Under the pieces are notes generated by a model. That model was not told the origin of the DNA and did not search any database. It worked only from the letters and a program-made list of their open reading frames with translations. Positions 47,263 through 55,343 of a DNA stretch of 64,000 nt are shown here, in pieces. The stretch is from Rhodoferax sp. BAB1 (GTDB lineage Bacteria > Pseudomonadota > Gammaproteobacteria > Burkholderiales > Burkholderiaceae_C): the NCBI RefSeq assembly GCF_013334205.1, contig NZ_CP054424.1, positions 826,001 to 890,000 on the forward strand, given 5' to 3'. Position numbers and translations under genes: made by a program. How positions within the stretch are numbered: position 1 is the first letter of the stretch; each line of letters opens with the position of its first letter.

Positions 47263-48710
47263 TGGGAGCGTCCGACGGATCCATGGTTCATGGTCCGAAG
47301 GCGATGCTCAGCAAGCTCCCTTCCGTCGACCGTCTGATCAAGCACCCGGCCAGCCAGGCCCTGGTGGCTGCGCATGGCGCGGTGCTCGTCACCGAGCAGG
47401 CGCGTGTGCTGCTGGCTGAACTGCGCCAGACCCTCCTGGGTGAGCAGCCTCCCGCCAGCGTGCCCGAGGAAGCCGGCCTCGCGCAAGCCCTGGCCGCGCG
47501 TTGCATGCAACGCCTGGCCCCGCGCATGCGGCGCGTGCTCAACCTCACCGGCACCGTCATCCACACCAACCTGGGGCGTGCCGTGCTGCCGCAGGCGGCG
47601 GTCGATCACATCACGGCCATGATGGCCGGCCCCAACAACCTCGAATACGACCTGGCCAGCGGCAGCCGCGGCGACCGCGACAGCATCGTCGAGGGCCTGC
47701 TGTGCGAGATCACCGGCGCCGAGGCGGCCACCGTCGTCAACAACAACGCCGCCGCCGTGCTGCTGACCATCGCCGCGCTGGCGCGGGACCGGGAGGTGGT
47801 GGTCTCCCGTGGCGAGCTGGTGGAGATCGGCGGCGCCTTCCGCATGCCCGACGTCATGGCCAGCGCCGGCGCGCAGATGGTCGAAGTGGGCACCACCAAC
47901 CGTACCCACCTGGCCGACTACGAGCGCGCCATCACGCCCGCCACCGCGCTGCTCATGAAGGTGCACACCAGCAACTACGCCGTGCAGGGTTTCACCTCCG
48001 CCGTGTCCGAGGCCGAGCTCGCGCCGCTGGCCCGCGCCAAAGGCGTCTTGCTCGCCACCGATCTGGGCAGCGGCTCGCTGATCGACATGGGCCAGTACGG
48101 ACTGCCGAAAGAACCCACCCCGCAGCAGATGCTGGCTGCGGGTTGCGACGTGGTTACCTTCTCGGGCGACAAGCTGCTGGGCGGCCCGCAAGCCGGCCTC
48201 ATCGTCGGCAGCAAAGAGGCGGTCACACGCATCCGCAAGTTCCCCATGAAGCGGGCGCTGCGCCTGTCCAAGCTGCCCCTGGCCGCGCTCGAAGCCACGC
48301 TCACGCTCTACCTGCAGCCCGACTTGCTGACGCGCGATCTGCCCACGCTGCGCTGGCTCACCCGTCCGCGCGACACCGTGGCCGCCACCGCGCAGGGCCT
48401 GCTGGCCCCGTTCCAGCAGGCCCTCGCGCCCCGCTACAGCGTGCAGGTGGTGGAGCTCAGCAGCCAGATCGGCTCCGGCTCCCTGCCCGTGGACCGCCTG
48501 CCGTCCGCCGGCCTGGCCATCGCGCCCGTGCTCAGCGGCAAACGCGGTGCCGGCACCGCACTGGAAGCGCTGGCCACCGCCCTGCGCGGCCTGCCGCTGC
48601 CCATCATCGGCCGCATCGACGACGACCGCCTGCTGCTCGACTGCCGCTGCGTCGATGACGTGGCCCCCGTGCTGGCCCAGCTGCCCCACCTGAAAGCCGT
48701 GTTCGCATGA
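47262..48710 (+). CDS. selA: L-seryl-tRNA(Sec) selenium transferase
   Basis: The 482-residue protein has the SelA core: [32 protein letters not shown] and the PLP lysine in [13 protein letters not shown] (Lys304). It converts seryl-tRNA(Sec) to selenocysteinyl-tRNA using selenophosphate as a decamer. The ATG at 47262 has GGAG seven bases upstream, inside fdhE. Its end overlaps selB by four bases (ATGA). SelD, needed for selenophosphate, is not in the window. Confidence 0.97.
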   Translation: MGASDGSMVHGPKAMLSKLPSVDRLIKHPASQALVAAHGAVLVTEQARVLLAELRQTLLGEQPPASVPEEAGLAQALAARCMQRLAPRMRRVLNLTGTVIHTNLGRAVLPQAAVDHITAMMAGPNNLEYDLASGSRGDRDSIVEGLLCEITGAEAATVVNNNAAAVLLTIAALARDREVVVSRGELVEIGGAFRMPDVMASAGAQMVEVGTTNRTHLADYERAITPATALLMKVHTSNYAVQGFTSAVSEAELAPLARAKGVLLATDLGSGSLIDMGQYGLPKEPTPQQMLAAGCDVVTFSGDKLLGGPQAGLIVGSKEAVTRIRKFPMKRALRLSKLPLAALEATLTLYLQPDLLTRDLPTLRWLTRPRDTVAATAQGLLAPFQQALAPRYSVQVVELSSQIGSGSLPVDRLPSAGLAIAPVLSGKRGAGTALEALATALRGLPLPIIGRIDDDRLLLDCRCVDDVAPVLAQLPHLKAVFA

Positions 48711-50626
48711 TCATCGGCACCGCAGGCCACATCGACCACGGCAAGACCGCCCTGGTGCAGGCGCTCACCGGCATCAACGCCGACCGCCTGCCCGAGGAGA
48801 AGAAGCGCGGCATCACCATCGAGCTGGGCTACGCCAGCCTGAGCACACCCGACGGCCAGGTGATTTCCTTCATCGACGTGCCGGGCCACGAGAAGCTGGT
48901 GCGCACCATGGTGGCCGGCGCCAGCGGCGTCGACTACGCGCTGCTGCTCATCGCCGCGGACGACGGTGTCATGCCCCAGACCGTGGAGCACGCCGCCATC
49001 CTCGGTCTGCTGGGTATCACGCAGGGCGCCGTGCTCATCACCAAGATCGACCGCGCCACGCCGCAGCAGATCGAAGAGCGCAAGACCCAGGCGCGCACCC
49101 TGCTGGCCGCGCACGGCCTGGACGGGTATGAGGTGCTGGCTGTCTCCGCCCACCGGGGCGACGGTTTGGCCGAACTCAAGGAACATCTCAACGCCACGGC
49201 CTGCCAGTTGCAGGGCAGGGCGGTGGAGGGCCACGGCTTGCGCATGGGCCTGGACCGCGTGTTCACGCTGGACGGCATCGGCACCGTGGTGGCCGGCAGC
49301 ATCGCCGCCGGCCAGGTCAGCGTGGGTGACAGCCTGTGCCTCGCGCACGACCCCGCCGCGCTGTACCGTGTGCGCAGCCTGCACAGCCACAACCAGAGCC
49401 TGCAGCAGGCCCGGGCCGGCATGCGCTGCGCCATTGGCCTCGTCGGCCTGGAGCGCAGCAAGGTCGAGCGCGGCATGACCCTGTGCGACCCCGCCATCGC
49501 GCAAAGCTCGCAGCGCATCGACGTCTGGCTGCAGCTCGCGCCCACCGAAGACAAGGTACTGCGCTCGGGCACCCTGGTGCACCTGCACGCCGGCACCCAG
49601 GACCTCATGGCCACCGTGGCCGTGCTGGGCCAGGCCAGCATCGCGCCCGGTGAAGCCGGGCCCGCGCAACTGGTGCTGCAGAGCCCCGCGCACCTGTGGT
49701 GGGGTGAACGTTTCGTGCTGCGCGACGCTTCGGCCCGGCGCACCGTGGGCGGCGGTTGCGTGCTCGATGCGCAGGGTCTGGCGCGCTACCGACAGACGCC
49801 CGAGCGCCTGGCCTGTCTGCAGAGCCAGCGCAACACGGATGCCGCGCAGCGCCTGCTGGGCGCGCTGGCCCACGCACCGTTTGGCATTCATGGCGCCGAG
49901 GCGCTGCGTTACGCCGGCCTGCTGGCCTGGCCCTTCGATGTGGCGGCCTTGCCCGGTGTGGTGCATGCATCGAAGCAGCAGTGGCTGGTGGCCACCGAGC
50001 AACTGGTCAAAAGCGAGCAGGCCGTGCTGGACATGCTGAAAGACTTCCACGCCCGGCTGCCCGAAGACCTGGGCCCGGACGCCCAACGCGCGCGCCGCCT
50101 GGCCGCGCCGCGCATGCCCGAGGTGCTGTGGGCACAGCTGCAGGAGCATCTGATCAGCCAGCAGCAGATCAAGCGGCGCAACGGCTTCCTCCACCTGCCG
50201 GCGCATGGCGAACAGCTGCGCGAGGCCGATCGCATCGTTGCCGAGCGCGCCCTGCCCATGTTGCAGCAGGGCAGGTTTGACCCGCCCTGGGTGCGCGACA
50301 TCGCGGGCACGGCCCGTCTGCCCGAAGCGCAGGTGCGCAGCGTGCTGGCGCGCCTGGCCAAGAGCGGCGAAGTGTTCCAGATCGTCAAGGACCTGTACTA
50401 CCACCCGAAGGTGGTGCAGGAACTGGCACAACTGGCACGCGAGATCGAGCAGCGCGAGGGCGAGATCACCGCTGCCGCCTTTCGTGACGCGACCAACCTG
50501 GGCCGCAAGCGCGCGATCCAGATCCTCGAATTTTTCGACCGCATCGGCTATCTGCGCCGGGTGGGCGACATACACTTGCTACGCCCCGGCACCCCGCTGT
50601 TTGCGGTGGAGGAGCTTGCGGCATGA
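48707..50626 (+). CDS. selB: selenocysteine-specific elongation factor
   Basis: The 639-residue protein opens with G1 GHIDHGKT (7-14) and has the GTPase core ([23 protein letters not shown]). The C-terminal half is made of winged-helix repeats that bind the SECIS hairpin. It brings Sec-tRNA to UGA codons such as the one in fdnG. It is the last protein gene of fdhE-selA-selB, and the tRNA-Sec gene starts 11 bp after its stop. Confidence 0.97.
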   Translation: MIIGTAGHIDHGKTALVQALTGINADRLPEEKKRGITIELGYASLSTPDGQVISFIDVPGHEKLVRTMVAGASGVDYALLLIAADDGVMPQTVEHAAILGLLGITQGAVLITKIDRATPQQIEERKTQARTLLAAHGLDGYEVLAVSAHRGDGLAELKEHLNATACQLQGRAVEGHGLRMGLDRVFTLDGIGTVVAGSIAAGQVSVGDSLCLAHDPAALYRVRSLHSHNQSLQQARAGMRCAIGLVGLERSKVERGMTLCDPAIAQSSQRIDVWLQLAPTEDKVLRSGTLVHLHAGTQDLMATVAVLGQASIAPGEAGPAQLVLQSPAHLWWGERFVLRDASARRTVGGGCVLDAQGLARYRQTPERLACLQSQRNTDAAQRLLGALAHAPFGIHGAEALRYAGLLAWPFDVAALPGVVHASKQQWLVATEQLVKSEQAVLDMLKDFHARLPEDLGPDAQRARRLAAPRMPEVLWAQLQEHLISQQQIKRRNGFLHLPAHGEQLREADRIVAERALPMLQQGRFDPPWVRDIAGTARLPEAQVRSVLARLAKSGEVFQIVKDLYYHPKVVQELAQLAREIEQREGEITAAAFRDATNLGRKRAIQILEFFDRIGYLRRVGDIHLLRPGTPLFAVEELAA

Positions 50627-50636
50627 CACAGAATCT

Positions 50637-50732
50637 GGAAGGAACACGCTCCTGGTGGGGCGGCTGGGCTTCAAACCCAGTGGGTGGCGCCATGCGTCGC
50701 CGGGTAGGTTCGACTCCTGCTTCCTTCCGCCA
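50637..50732 (+). tRNA. selC: tRNA-Sec (anticodon TCA)
   Basis: The eight-pair acceptor stem GGAAGGAA / TTCCTTCC (50637-50644 with 50721-50728) is followed by GCCA. The anticodon stem-loop CTGGG-CTTCAAA-CCCAG has TCA at 50671-50673. A long variable arm and a T-arm GGTTCGACTCC are present. The length of 96 nt and this layout match bacterial tRNA-Sec. Confidence 0.96.
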
Positions 50733-50765
50733 CGATATGGCATCTTGCTACTGCGCGGGCGCATC

Positions 50766-50817
50766 TTGGGCCTGCGGTGCTCACCGTACCGATGTACGGT
50801 TGCGCGCCTCGGCCCAA
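50766..50817. repeat. nested inverted repeat between selC and the GcvH-like gene
   Basis: TTGGGCC (50766-50772) pairs with GGCCCAA (50811-50817), enclosing ACCGTAC / GTACGGT (50783-50789 with 50794-50800, loop CGAT). A third hairpin, GTCGCCG / CGGCGAC (50888-50904), lies further on. The composition resembles short interspersed elements that I recall in Comamonadaceae. It might also form a terminator or an RNA switch. Confidence 0.55.
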
Positions 50818-50927
50818 CCTGCGGCCGCTCGCTACGCAATCTGCCACATCGTGCCTCCTTCGGGGAGGCGCCTTGCTTCTTTCGCTCGTCGCCGTTCCGG
50901 CGACATTGGGTGGTTGGAGCTTGTGGC

Positions 50928-51374
50928 ATGAACCTCCTGGGTTTCGACTATCCCGACGATCTCTACTACTGGCTGGAGCGTGACATGTGGGCGCGGCGGC
51001 TGGAGAGTGGGCTCATACAGGTGGGCATCACGGTGTTTGGGGTGCACATCAGCGGGGCCTTTTTCATGTGCCGGCCCAAGGCGGTGGGGACGGTGCTGGA
51101 GCAGGGGCAGACGGTGGCGATCGTGGAGCTCAACAAGTCGGTGGTCACGGTCAAGACGCCCGTCAGCGGCATCGTGCGTGCAATCAATCCCTTGCTGGAG
51201 GAACAAGCCGAACTGATCGAGCGTGAGCCTTATGGCCAGGGCTGGCTGGTCACGCTGGAGCCTACGCGCTGGGACGGGGACTTGCTGCTGCTGCACCATG
51301 GCGCTGCGCTGGCGCCAGCTGCCATCACCCGCATGAAGCTGGAGAACCTGGATTTTTCGGAGGGTGGGGCATGA
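50928..51374 (+). CDS. GcvH-like lipoyl-domain protein
   Basis: The 148-residue protein resembles the H protein of the glycine cleavage system, but no gcvP or gcvT is nearby. The hammerhead lipoyl segment GTVLEQGQTVAIVELNKSVVTVKTPVSG has Lys70 at the place of the lipoylated lysine. GGAG lies eight bases before the ATG. It starts 195 bp after tRNA-Sec and overlaps the DsrE gene (ATGA). I infer that it is a lipoyl carrier for a sulfur or selenium group, like the LbpA proteins of sulfur oxidisers. Confidence 0.82.
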   Translation: MNLLGFDYPDDLYYWLERDMWARRLESGLIQVGITVFGVHISGAFFMCRPKAVGTVLEQGQTVAIVELNKSVVTVKTPVSGIVRAINPLLEEQAELIEREPYGQGWLVTLEPTRWDGDLLLLHHGAALAPAAITRMKLENLDFSEGGA

Positions 51375-51757
51375 GTGGCACCATCCGTTCGCTGGCCCTG
51401 CTGATCTGGTCGGCCGACCTGTCGGCGCCGCATCGCCTGGCCACGCCCTTCGTGATGGCGCAGGCCGCTGCCGCGCTGGACATGGAGGTGGAGATCTACT
51501 TCTCCGCGCAGTGCGTGCAACTGCTCACGCCGCGCCTGGGTAGCCTGACCGTGGGCTTCGGCCCCGAGCAGCGGCCGCTGGCAGAGTACCTGGCGCAGGT
51601 GAGCGAACTCGGCGTCAGGCTCTACGCCTGCAGCCAGGCCCTGTATGCGGCCGGCCTCACGCGCCATGACCTGACGCCCCTGTGTTCCGGCCTGGGCGGC
51701 TCGGTGCAGTTCATGGACCGCACGGCCGACCCGGCCTGGCGCAGCCTGGTGTTCTGA
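51371..51757 (+). CDS. DsrE-family protein
   Basis: The 128-residue protein has the DsrE/peroxiredoxin-like fold: SLALLIWSADLSAPHRLATPF, MEVEIYFSAQC, and the conserved Cys87 in GVRLYACSQAL. Cys48 and Cys105 are extra. DsrE-type proteins carry persulfide sulfur between enzymes. It sits between the GcvH-like and nitroreductase genes with overlaps on both sides (ATGA, TGATG), so the three are made together. A role in selenium or sulfur transfer for the adjacent Sec pathway is my inference. Confidence 0.82.
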   Translation: MSGTIRSLALLIWSADLSAPHRLATPFVMAQAAAALDMEVEIYFSAQCVQLLTPRLGSLTVGFGPEQRPLAEYLAQVSELGVRLYACSQALYAAGLTRHDLTPLCSGLGGSVQFMDRTADPAWRSLVF

Positions 51758-52329
51758 TGCACATGAACCAGCCCGCACTCGACAAGCTCCTGTCGCGCCA
51801 TTCCCTGGGCATCAAGCACCTGGCCGAGCCCGGCCCCGACGATGTGCAGATCCGGACCATGGTGGCGGCCGCCCTGCGCGCGCCCGACCATGGCGAACTC
51901 GTGCCCTGGCGCCTGGCGGTGGTGCGCGGTGCCGCGCGCGAGCAGCTGGCCGAACTCTTCGTGGCGCATGCGCGCACGAAAGGCAAGGACGCGGCCGGCA
52001 TCGCCATCGAGCGCGAGCGTGCGCTCAAGGCGCCGCTGACCGTGGCGGTCATCGCCCGCATCGACCTGGGGCATCCGCTCGTGCCCGCGCACGAACAGTG
52101 GATGTGCGTGGGTGGCGCCATCACCAACTTCCTCAACGCCGTGCATGCGCATGGTTTTGCGGCCAAGATGCTCAGCGGCGACAAGGCCCGTGCCCCGCAG
52201 ATTGCCCAGGCCTTCTGCGAGCCGGGGGAGACCCTGGCGGGCTGGATCTCGGTCGGCACGCCCACCCGTGCGCTCAGTACCGAGAGCCGCAAGGACACGG
52301 CCCAGGTGCTGCACCACTGGCCAGCCTGA
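51757..52329 (+). CDS. nitroreductase-family protein, YdjA-like
   Basis: The 190-residue protein matches E. coli YdjA in length and motifs (LAEPGPDDVQI, ALRAPDHGELVPW, and GWISVGTPT near the C-terminus), the minimal FMN-binding nitroreductase fold. In E. coli ydjA is the gene upstream of selD, another selenium link. The start could also be the ATG at 51763. It closes the three-gene cluster after selC; a terminator-like hairpin and a MITE follow. Confidence 0.87.
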   Translation: MHMNQPALDKLLSRHSLGIKHLAEPGPDDVQIRTMVAAALRAPDHGELVPWRLAVVRGAAREQLAELFVAHARTKGKDAAGIAIERERALKAPLTVAVIARIDLGHPLVPAHEQWMCVGGAITNFLNAVHAHGFAAKMLSGDKARAPQIAQAFCEPGETLAGWISVGTPTRALSTESRKDTAQVLHHWPA

Positions 52330-52347
52330 GTGCCCCCCGGAAACGAC

Positions 52348-52372
52348 AAAGGCCGCCTCGTGGGCAGCCTTT
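52348..52372. terminator. terminator-like hairpin after the YdjA-like gene
   Basis: AAAGGCCGCC pairs with GGCAGCCTTT (one mismatch) around TCGTG. It lies 18 bp after the stop codon and could act in both directions in this convergent region. A long U tract is absent. Confidence 0.5.
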
Positions 52373-52410
52373 GCGGGGTCAGCGGCCACAGGGGCCGCGG
52401 TGCGATCCTC

Positions 52411-52679
52411 AGAGCCTGTTCACGGCCTCGCAGGGGCCGCGCAAGCATCTTGCCGGGATGGGATGCAAGGCGCAAAACGAAGGCGGGCCCCATGCCCGGC
52501 GAGGCTTTGCAACGCCGCAGACCGCCCGGCAAGATGCTTGCCCTTCGGGTTGGGGCGAAATCGGGCGATTTGTCCACCAAATCCCTTGCATGGGCTTCAG
52601 CCCGTGCGGCGGAATGTTGGCGGCCAACTTATCCCGATTACGCCCCAACGCGACCCCTGCGAGACCGCGAACAGGCTCT
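52411..52679. mobile_element. MITE-like element with 31-bp terminal inverted repeats
   Basis: The ends 52411-52441 and 52649-52679 are inverted copies (28 of 31 bases match, the three differences being transitions). Both begin AGAGCCTGTTC. Inside is a perfect 16-bp inverted pair, GCAAGCATCTTGCCGG at 52441-52456 and its complement at 52526-52541, plus smaller hairpins. There is no transposase gene. No clear target-site duplication is visible. Its right end is seven bases from the DUF4148 stop codon. Confidence 0.8.
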
Positions 52680-52685
52680 TGGGGA

Positions 52686-53183
52686 TCAGGACTTGCGCGA
52701 GTACTGGCCCGGGAACACTTCGTTCAGCTTCTTGCCGGCGAAGGCTTCGTTGTCGCTCGGGATGTCACCGGTGCGCACGGCTTCGACCAGTTCGGCCTTC
52801 ACCTGCTCACGGCTCTTGACGGCCACCTGGGCCTTGGCGGGGTAGTTGCCCGGCACGATCTTGTTCATCTTGCGACCGCGGTGGTCGGCAGCAGCCGGGC
52901 CGATGTCGCCGGTGCGGATGGCTTCGGCCAGCTCGGCCTGCACCTGGGCGCGGGTCTTGCCGGCGGCCTGGGCCTTGGCGGCGTAGTTGGCGGGGAAGAC
53001 TTCGTTCAGCTTCTTGCCGGCGTAGGCTTCGTTGTCGGACAGGATGTCGCCGTTGCGGACGGCGTCGGCCAGTTCGGCCTGCACCTGGGCGCGGGTCTTG
53101 CCGGCGGGCTCGGCGGCCAGGGCTTGGCCAGCGGACAGGGCGGCCACGGACAGGGCCAGGATCGAAACAGTGGTGCGGTTCAT
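52686..53183 (-). CDS. exported protein with three DUF4148 repeats
   Basis: From the ATG at 53183 the protein has 165 residues: a signal peptide (about 1-23) and three repeats of 46-49 residues (about 24-72, 73-119, 120-165). Each repeat has a [KR]xQV[QK]AEL.[ED]A[VI]R.GDI helix and a K[KM]N.[VI][VF]P..Y end. DUF4148 proteins are small periplasmic proteins common in Burkholderiales, usually with one repeat and of unknown function. It is divergent from the LysR gene at 53394. The frame is open upstream to 53285 without family sequence. Confidence 0.85.
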   Translation of the reverse strand: MNRTTVSILALSVAALSAGQALAAEPAGKTRAQVQAELADAVRNGDILSDNEAYAGKKLNEVFPANYAAKAQAAGKTRAQVQAELAEAIRTGDIGPAAADHRGRKMNKIVPGNYPAKAQVAVKSREQVKAELVEAVRTGDIPSDNEAFAGKKLNEVFPGQYSRKS

Positions 53184-53393
53184 GATGACATTACCTTCAG
53201 ATAAACAATGAAACTGACCCCCGTCTGGCCTTGTGGGCCGGGCCGGGATCCCGTCGATGCCGCGATTTGCTTGCTCTTGCTGCATCGATGGGATGAACTT
53301 TAAAGTTCCGGAAACAATAGATAAATAGCCTTTTCATGCCTACGGTGTTTCTATTTCAGAAATAATCGAGCCCTTGAAAACGCCGGAGTTGCC

Positions 53394-54326
53394 ATGGATC
53401 GTCTGCTTTCGATGAGGGTGTTCCAGCGCGTGGCCGACGAGGGCAGTTTTGCCGCCGCCGCGCGTGCGCTGGACATGTCCGCCCCCGTCGTGACCCGGCT
53501 GGTGGCCGATCTGGAAGAGCACCTGGGCTCGCGGCTGCTGCAACGCACGACGCGCCGTCTCGCGCTCACCGACGCCGGCCAGCTCTACCTGAACCGCGTG
53601 CGCAACATCCTGCAGGACATCGAGGAGGCCGATGAAACCGTCGGCGCCCATACCCGCGAGCTGGGCGGCCTCTTGCGCCTGCATGCGCCGCCGGTGCTGG
53701 CCACCTATGTCGTCGCGCCCCTGCTGGCGGGCTTTCGCCAGCGTTATCCGAACATCCTGATCGACCTCGAGGTCGAGACCGTGCGTGAGCCACCGGTAGA
53801 GGACTTCGACATCACCCTGATCCCGGCCGACGTGAGTTTCGATGCCGATGTGGTGGCGCGCAAGGTCATCGAGTCCAACGCCATCCTCGTGGCCGCACCC
53901 GCCTATGTGCAGCGCCGCGGCCTGCCGCAAACCCCGGCCGATCTCGCCGGGCACGACTGCCTGCGCCACAAGACGCCGAACGGGCGCTACCGCCAGTGGC
54001 GCCTGTGGCGCGAGGAGCAGCCCGAGCTGGTCGAGGAGGTGGAAGTCCAGTCCGTGCTGCTGGCCAACCACACCGACAGCCTGCTGCGCGCCACGCTGGA
54101 CGGCGCGGGCATCACCTCGGTCACCATGGAACTGGTGGCGCCCTACCTCGCACGCGGCGATCTGGTGCGCGTGCTCTCGCCCTGGATCACCGGGCGCCTG
54201 GCCATGTACGCGGCCCTGCCCAGCCGCAAGTTCATTCCGCAGCGCAGCCGCGTGTTCCTCGATTACCTGATGGAGCAGACGCGCGAGCAGAGCCTGCGCG
54301 CGCTGGAGGCCTGCACCGCCTGCTGA
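53394..54326 (+). CDS. LysR family transcriptional regulator
   Basis: The 310-residue protein has the N-terminal helix-turn-helix MRVFQRVADEGSFAAAARAL, DMSAPVVTRLVADLEEHLG, LLQRTTRRLALTDAG and the C-terminal effector domain, of the AaeR/DmlR-like group. The 210-bp divergent region shared with the DUF4148 gene makes that gene its likely target, or it may act elsewhere. It is convergent with the MarR gene. Confidence 0.9.
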   Translation: MDRLLSMRVFQRVADEGSFAAAARALDMSAPVVTRLVADLEEHLGSRLLQRTTRRLALTDAGQLYLNRVRNILQDIEEADETVGAHTRELGGLLRLHAPPVLATYVVAPLLAGFRQRYPNILIDLEVETVREPPVEDFDITLIPADVSFDADVVARKVIESNAILVAAPAYVQRRGLPQTPADLAGHDCLRHKTPNGRYRQWRLWREEQPELVEEVEVQSVLLANHTDSLLRATLDGAGITSVTMELVAPYLARGDLVRVLSPWITGRLAMYAALPSRKFIPQRSRVFLDYLMEQTREQSLRALEACTAC

Positions 54327-54332
54327 GCCCGC

Positions 54333-54803
54333 TCAGGCCTCGTCGCTTGTCGCGCTGATGCGCTCCTGCACGCCGCCCAGCAACTGCACCAGCTGCTCAC
54401 GCTCCTTCGCCGCGAGCCCGCCGAACAGGTCGCCGGCCAGTTCGGCCTCGATGGCCAGGAACCACGCGCATTCCTTCTCGCCAGCGGGCGTCACGTTCAG
54501 GCGCCAGACCCGGCGGTCCTGCTCGTCCGGGCTGCGGGCCAGGTGGCCCTGTTCCTCCAGCTCGCGGATCAGCCGCGTGATCTGCCCCTTGTCGCGGCCC
54601 ATGGCCTGTCCCAGCTGCTGCTGGGTCCAGCCCGGGTGGCGCTGGCACAGGCTCAGCGCGCGCAGGTGCACCGGCCCCAGCGCGTGGCCGCCGTCGTCCT
54701 GCATGCGGGTCTTCAGCTGCTGCCGCACGCTGCCGAACAGGGTCATGAAGGCCTGGAAGGTGGCCAGGGCAGAGGCGGTCTCGCGGCGTTTGGGTTGGCT
54801 CAT
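54333..54803 (-). CDS. MarR family transcriptional regulator
   Basis: I prefer the ATG at 54803 (156 residues, MSQPKRRETASALATFQAFM). A start at 54833 would place the first operator-like dyad inside the coding sequence. The winged helix is seen in LSLCQRHPGWTQQQLGQAMG, RDKGQITRLIRELEEQGHL and RSPDEQDRRVWRLNVTPAG. It is divergent from the DUF2798 gene, with two dyads between them, so it probably represses both. Confidence 0.87.
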   Translation of the reverse strand: MSQPKRRETASALATFQAFMTLFGSVRQQLKTRMQDDGGHALGPVHLRALSLCQRHPGWTQQQLGQAMGRDKGQITRLIRELEEQGHLARSPDEQDRRVWRLNVTPAGEKECAWFLAIEAELAGDLFGGLAAKEREQLVQLLGGVQERISATSDEA

Positions 54804-54815
54804 GGCGGGTTGAAG

Positions 54816-54832
54816 GTTGATAAAGTCAACCA
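54816..54832. promoter_or_regulatory. MarR operator-like dyad 1
   Basis: GTTGATAAAGTCAACCA contains the inverted halves GTTGA and TCAAC. It overlaps a possible -35 (TTGATA) for the DUF2798 gene; a -10-like TACAAT follows at 54838-54843. Confidence 0.6.
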
Positions 54833-54843
54833 TCTGCTACAAT

Positions 54844-54860
54844 GTTGCTATTGTCAACCA
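54844..54860. promoter_or_regulatory. MarR operator-like dyad 2
   Basis: GTTGCTATTGTCAACCA matches dyad 1 in 13 of 17 bases and lies 28 bp from it. On the minus strand it contains TTGACA, a good -35 for the marR gene. Confidence 0.6.
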
Positions 54861-54871
54861 TTTGGGCCCTC

Positions 54872-55339
54872 ATGAACACGCCTCCCTCTGCTGCCGTCCG
54901 CACGCTGCGCAAGATCCTGCCGCCGCTGATCATCATGCCCTCGGTGGCGTTTGTCCTGAGTGCCTTCATGAGCTGGGCCAACGTGGGTTTTGGTGAGGCC
55001 TATCTCGCTACCTGGGCGCGCAGCTTTCTCAGCAGCCTGGTGATCCTGCCCCTGGTGCTGGCCAGCCTGGGCCCGCTGGAGCGGCTGGTGAACAGGCTCT
55101 TCCCCGCCATGCACCGCTTCGGCCGCAAGCTCATCGTCTCCCTGCTCACGGCCTTCGCCATCGAAAGCGTGCTGGCCCTGGCGGTGTCCGCCATCAACAG
55201 CCCCTGGGACAGCAGCTTCGGCCTCTACTGGTGGCGGGCCTTCAGCCGTTCCCTGCCGGTGGGCGTGCTGATCGGCCTGCTCATGGCCTTCTACGTCAAG
55301 CCCCGGCTGGACCGCATGATGCAGGCGGCCCGGGCCTGA
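54872..55339 (+). CDS. DUF2798 membrane protein
   Basis: The 155-residue protein has two repeats of the DUF2798 type, with helices at the start of each (ILPPLIIMPSVAFVLSAFMSW, and LIVSLLTAFAIESVLALAVSA later), four helices in all. Function is unknown. It is under the MarR-type regulator next to it by position. The ATG at 54872 follows the second operator by 12 bp, so the leader is very short. Confidence 0.8.
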   Translation: MNTPPSAAVRTLRKILPPLIIMPSVAFVLSAFMSWANVGFGEAYLATWARSFLSSLVILPLVLASLGPLERLVNRLFPAMHRFGRKLIVSLLTAFAIESVLALAVSAINSPWDSSFGLYWWRAFSRSLPVGVLIGLLMAFYVKPRLDRMMQAARA

Positions 55340-55343
55340 GGTC

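Noticed and set aside
50928..51757. sHdr sulfur-oxidation locus
   Set aside because: GcvH-like and DsrE genes are shared with sHdr systems, but no hdr-like, tusA or lipoate-ligase genes are in the window.
52690..53110. CRISPR-like direct repeats
   Set aside because: The repeats are the coding units of the DUF4148 protein, with no spacers.
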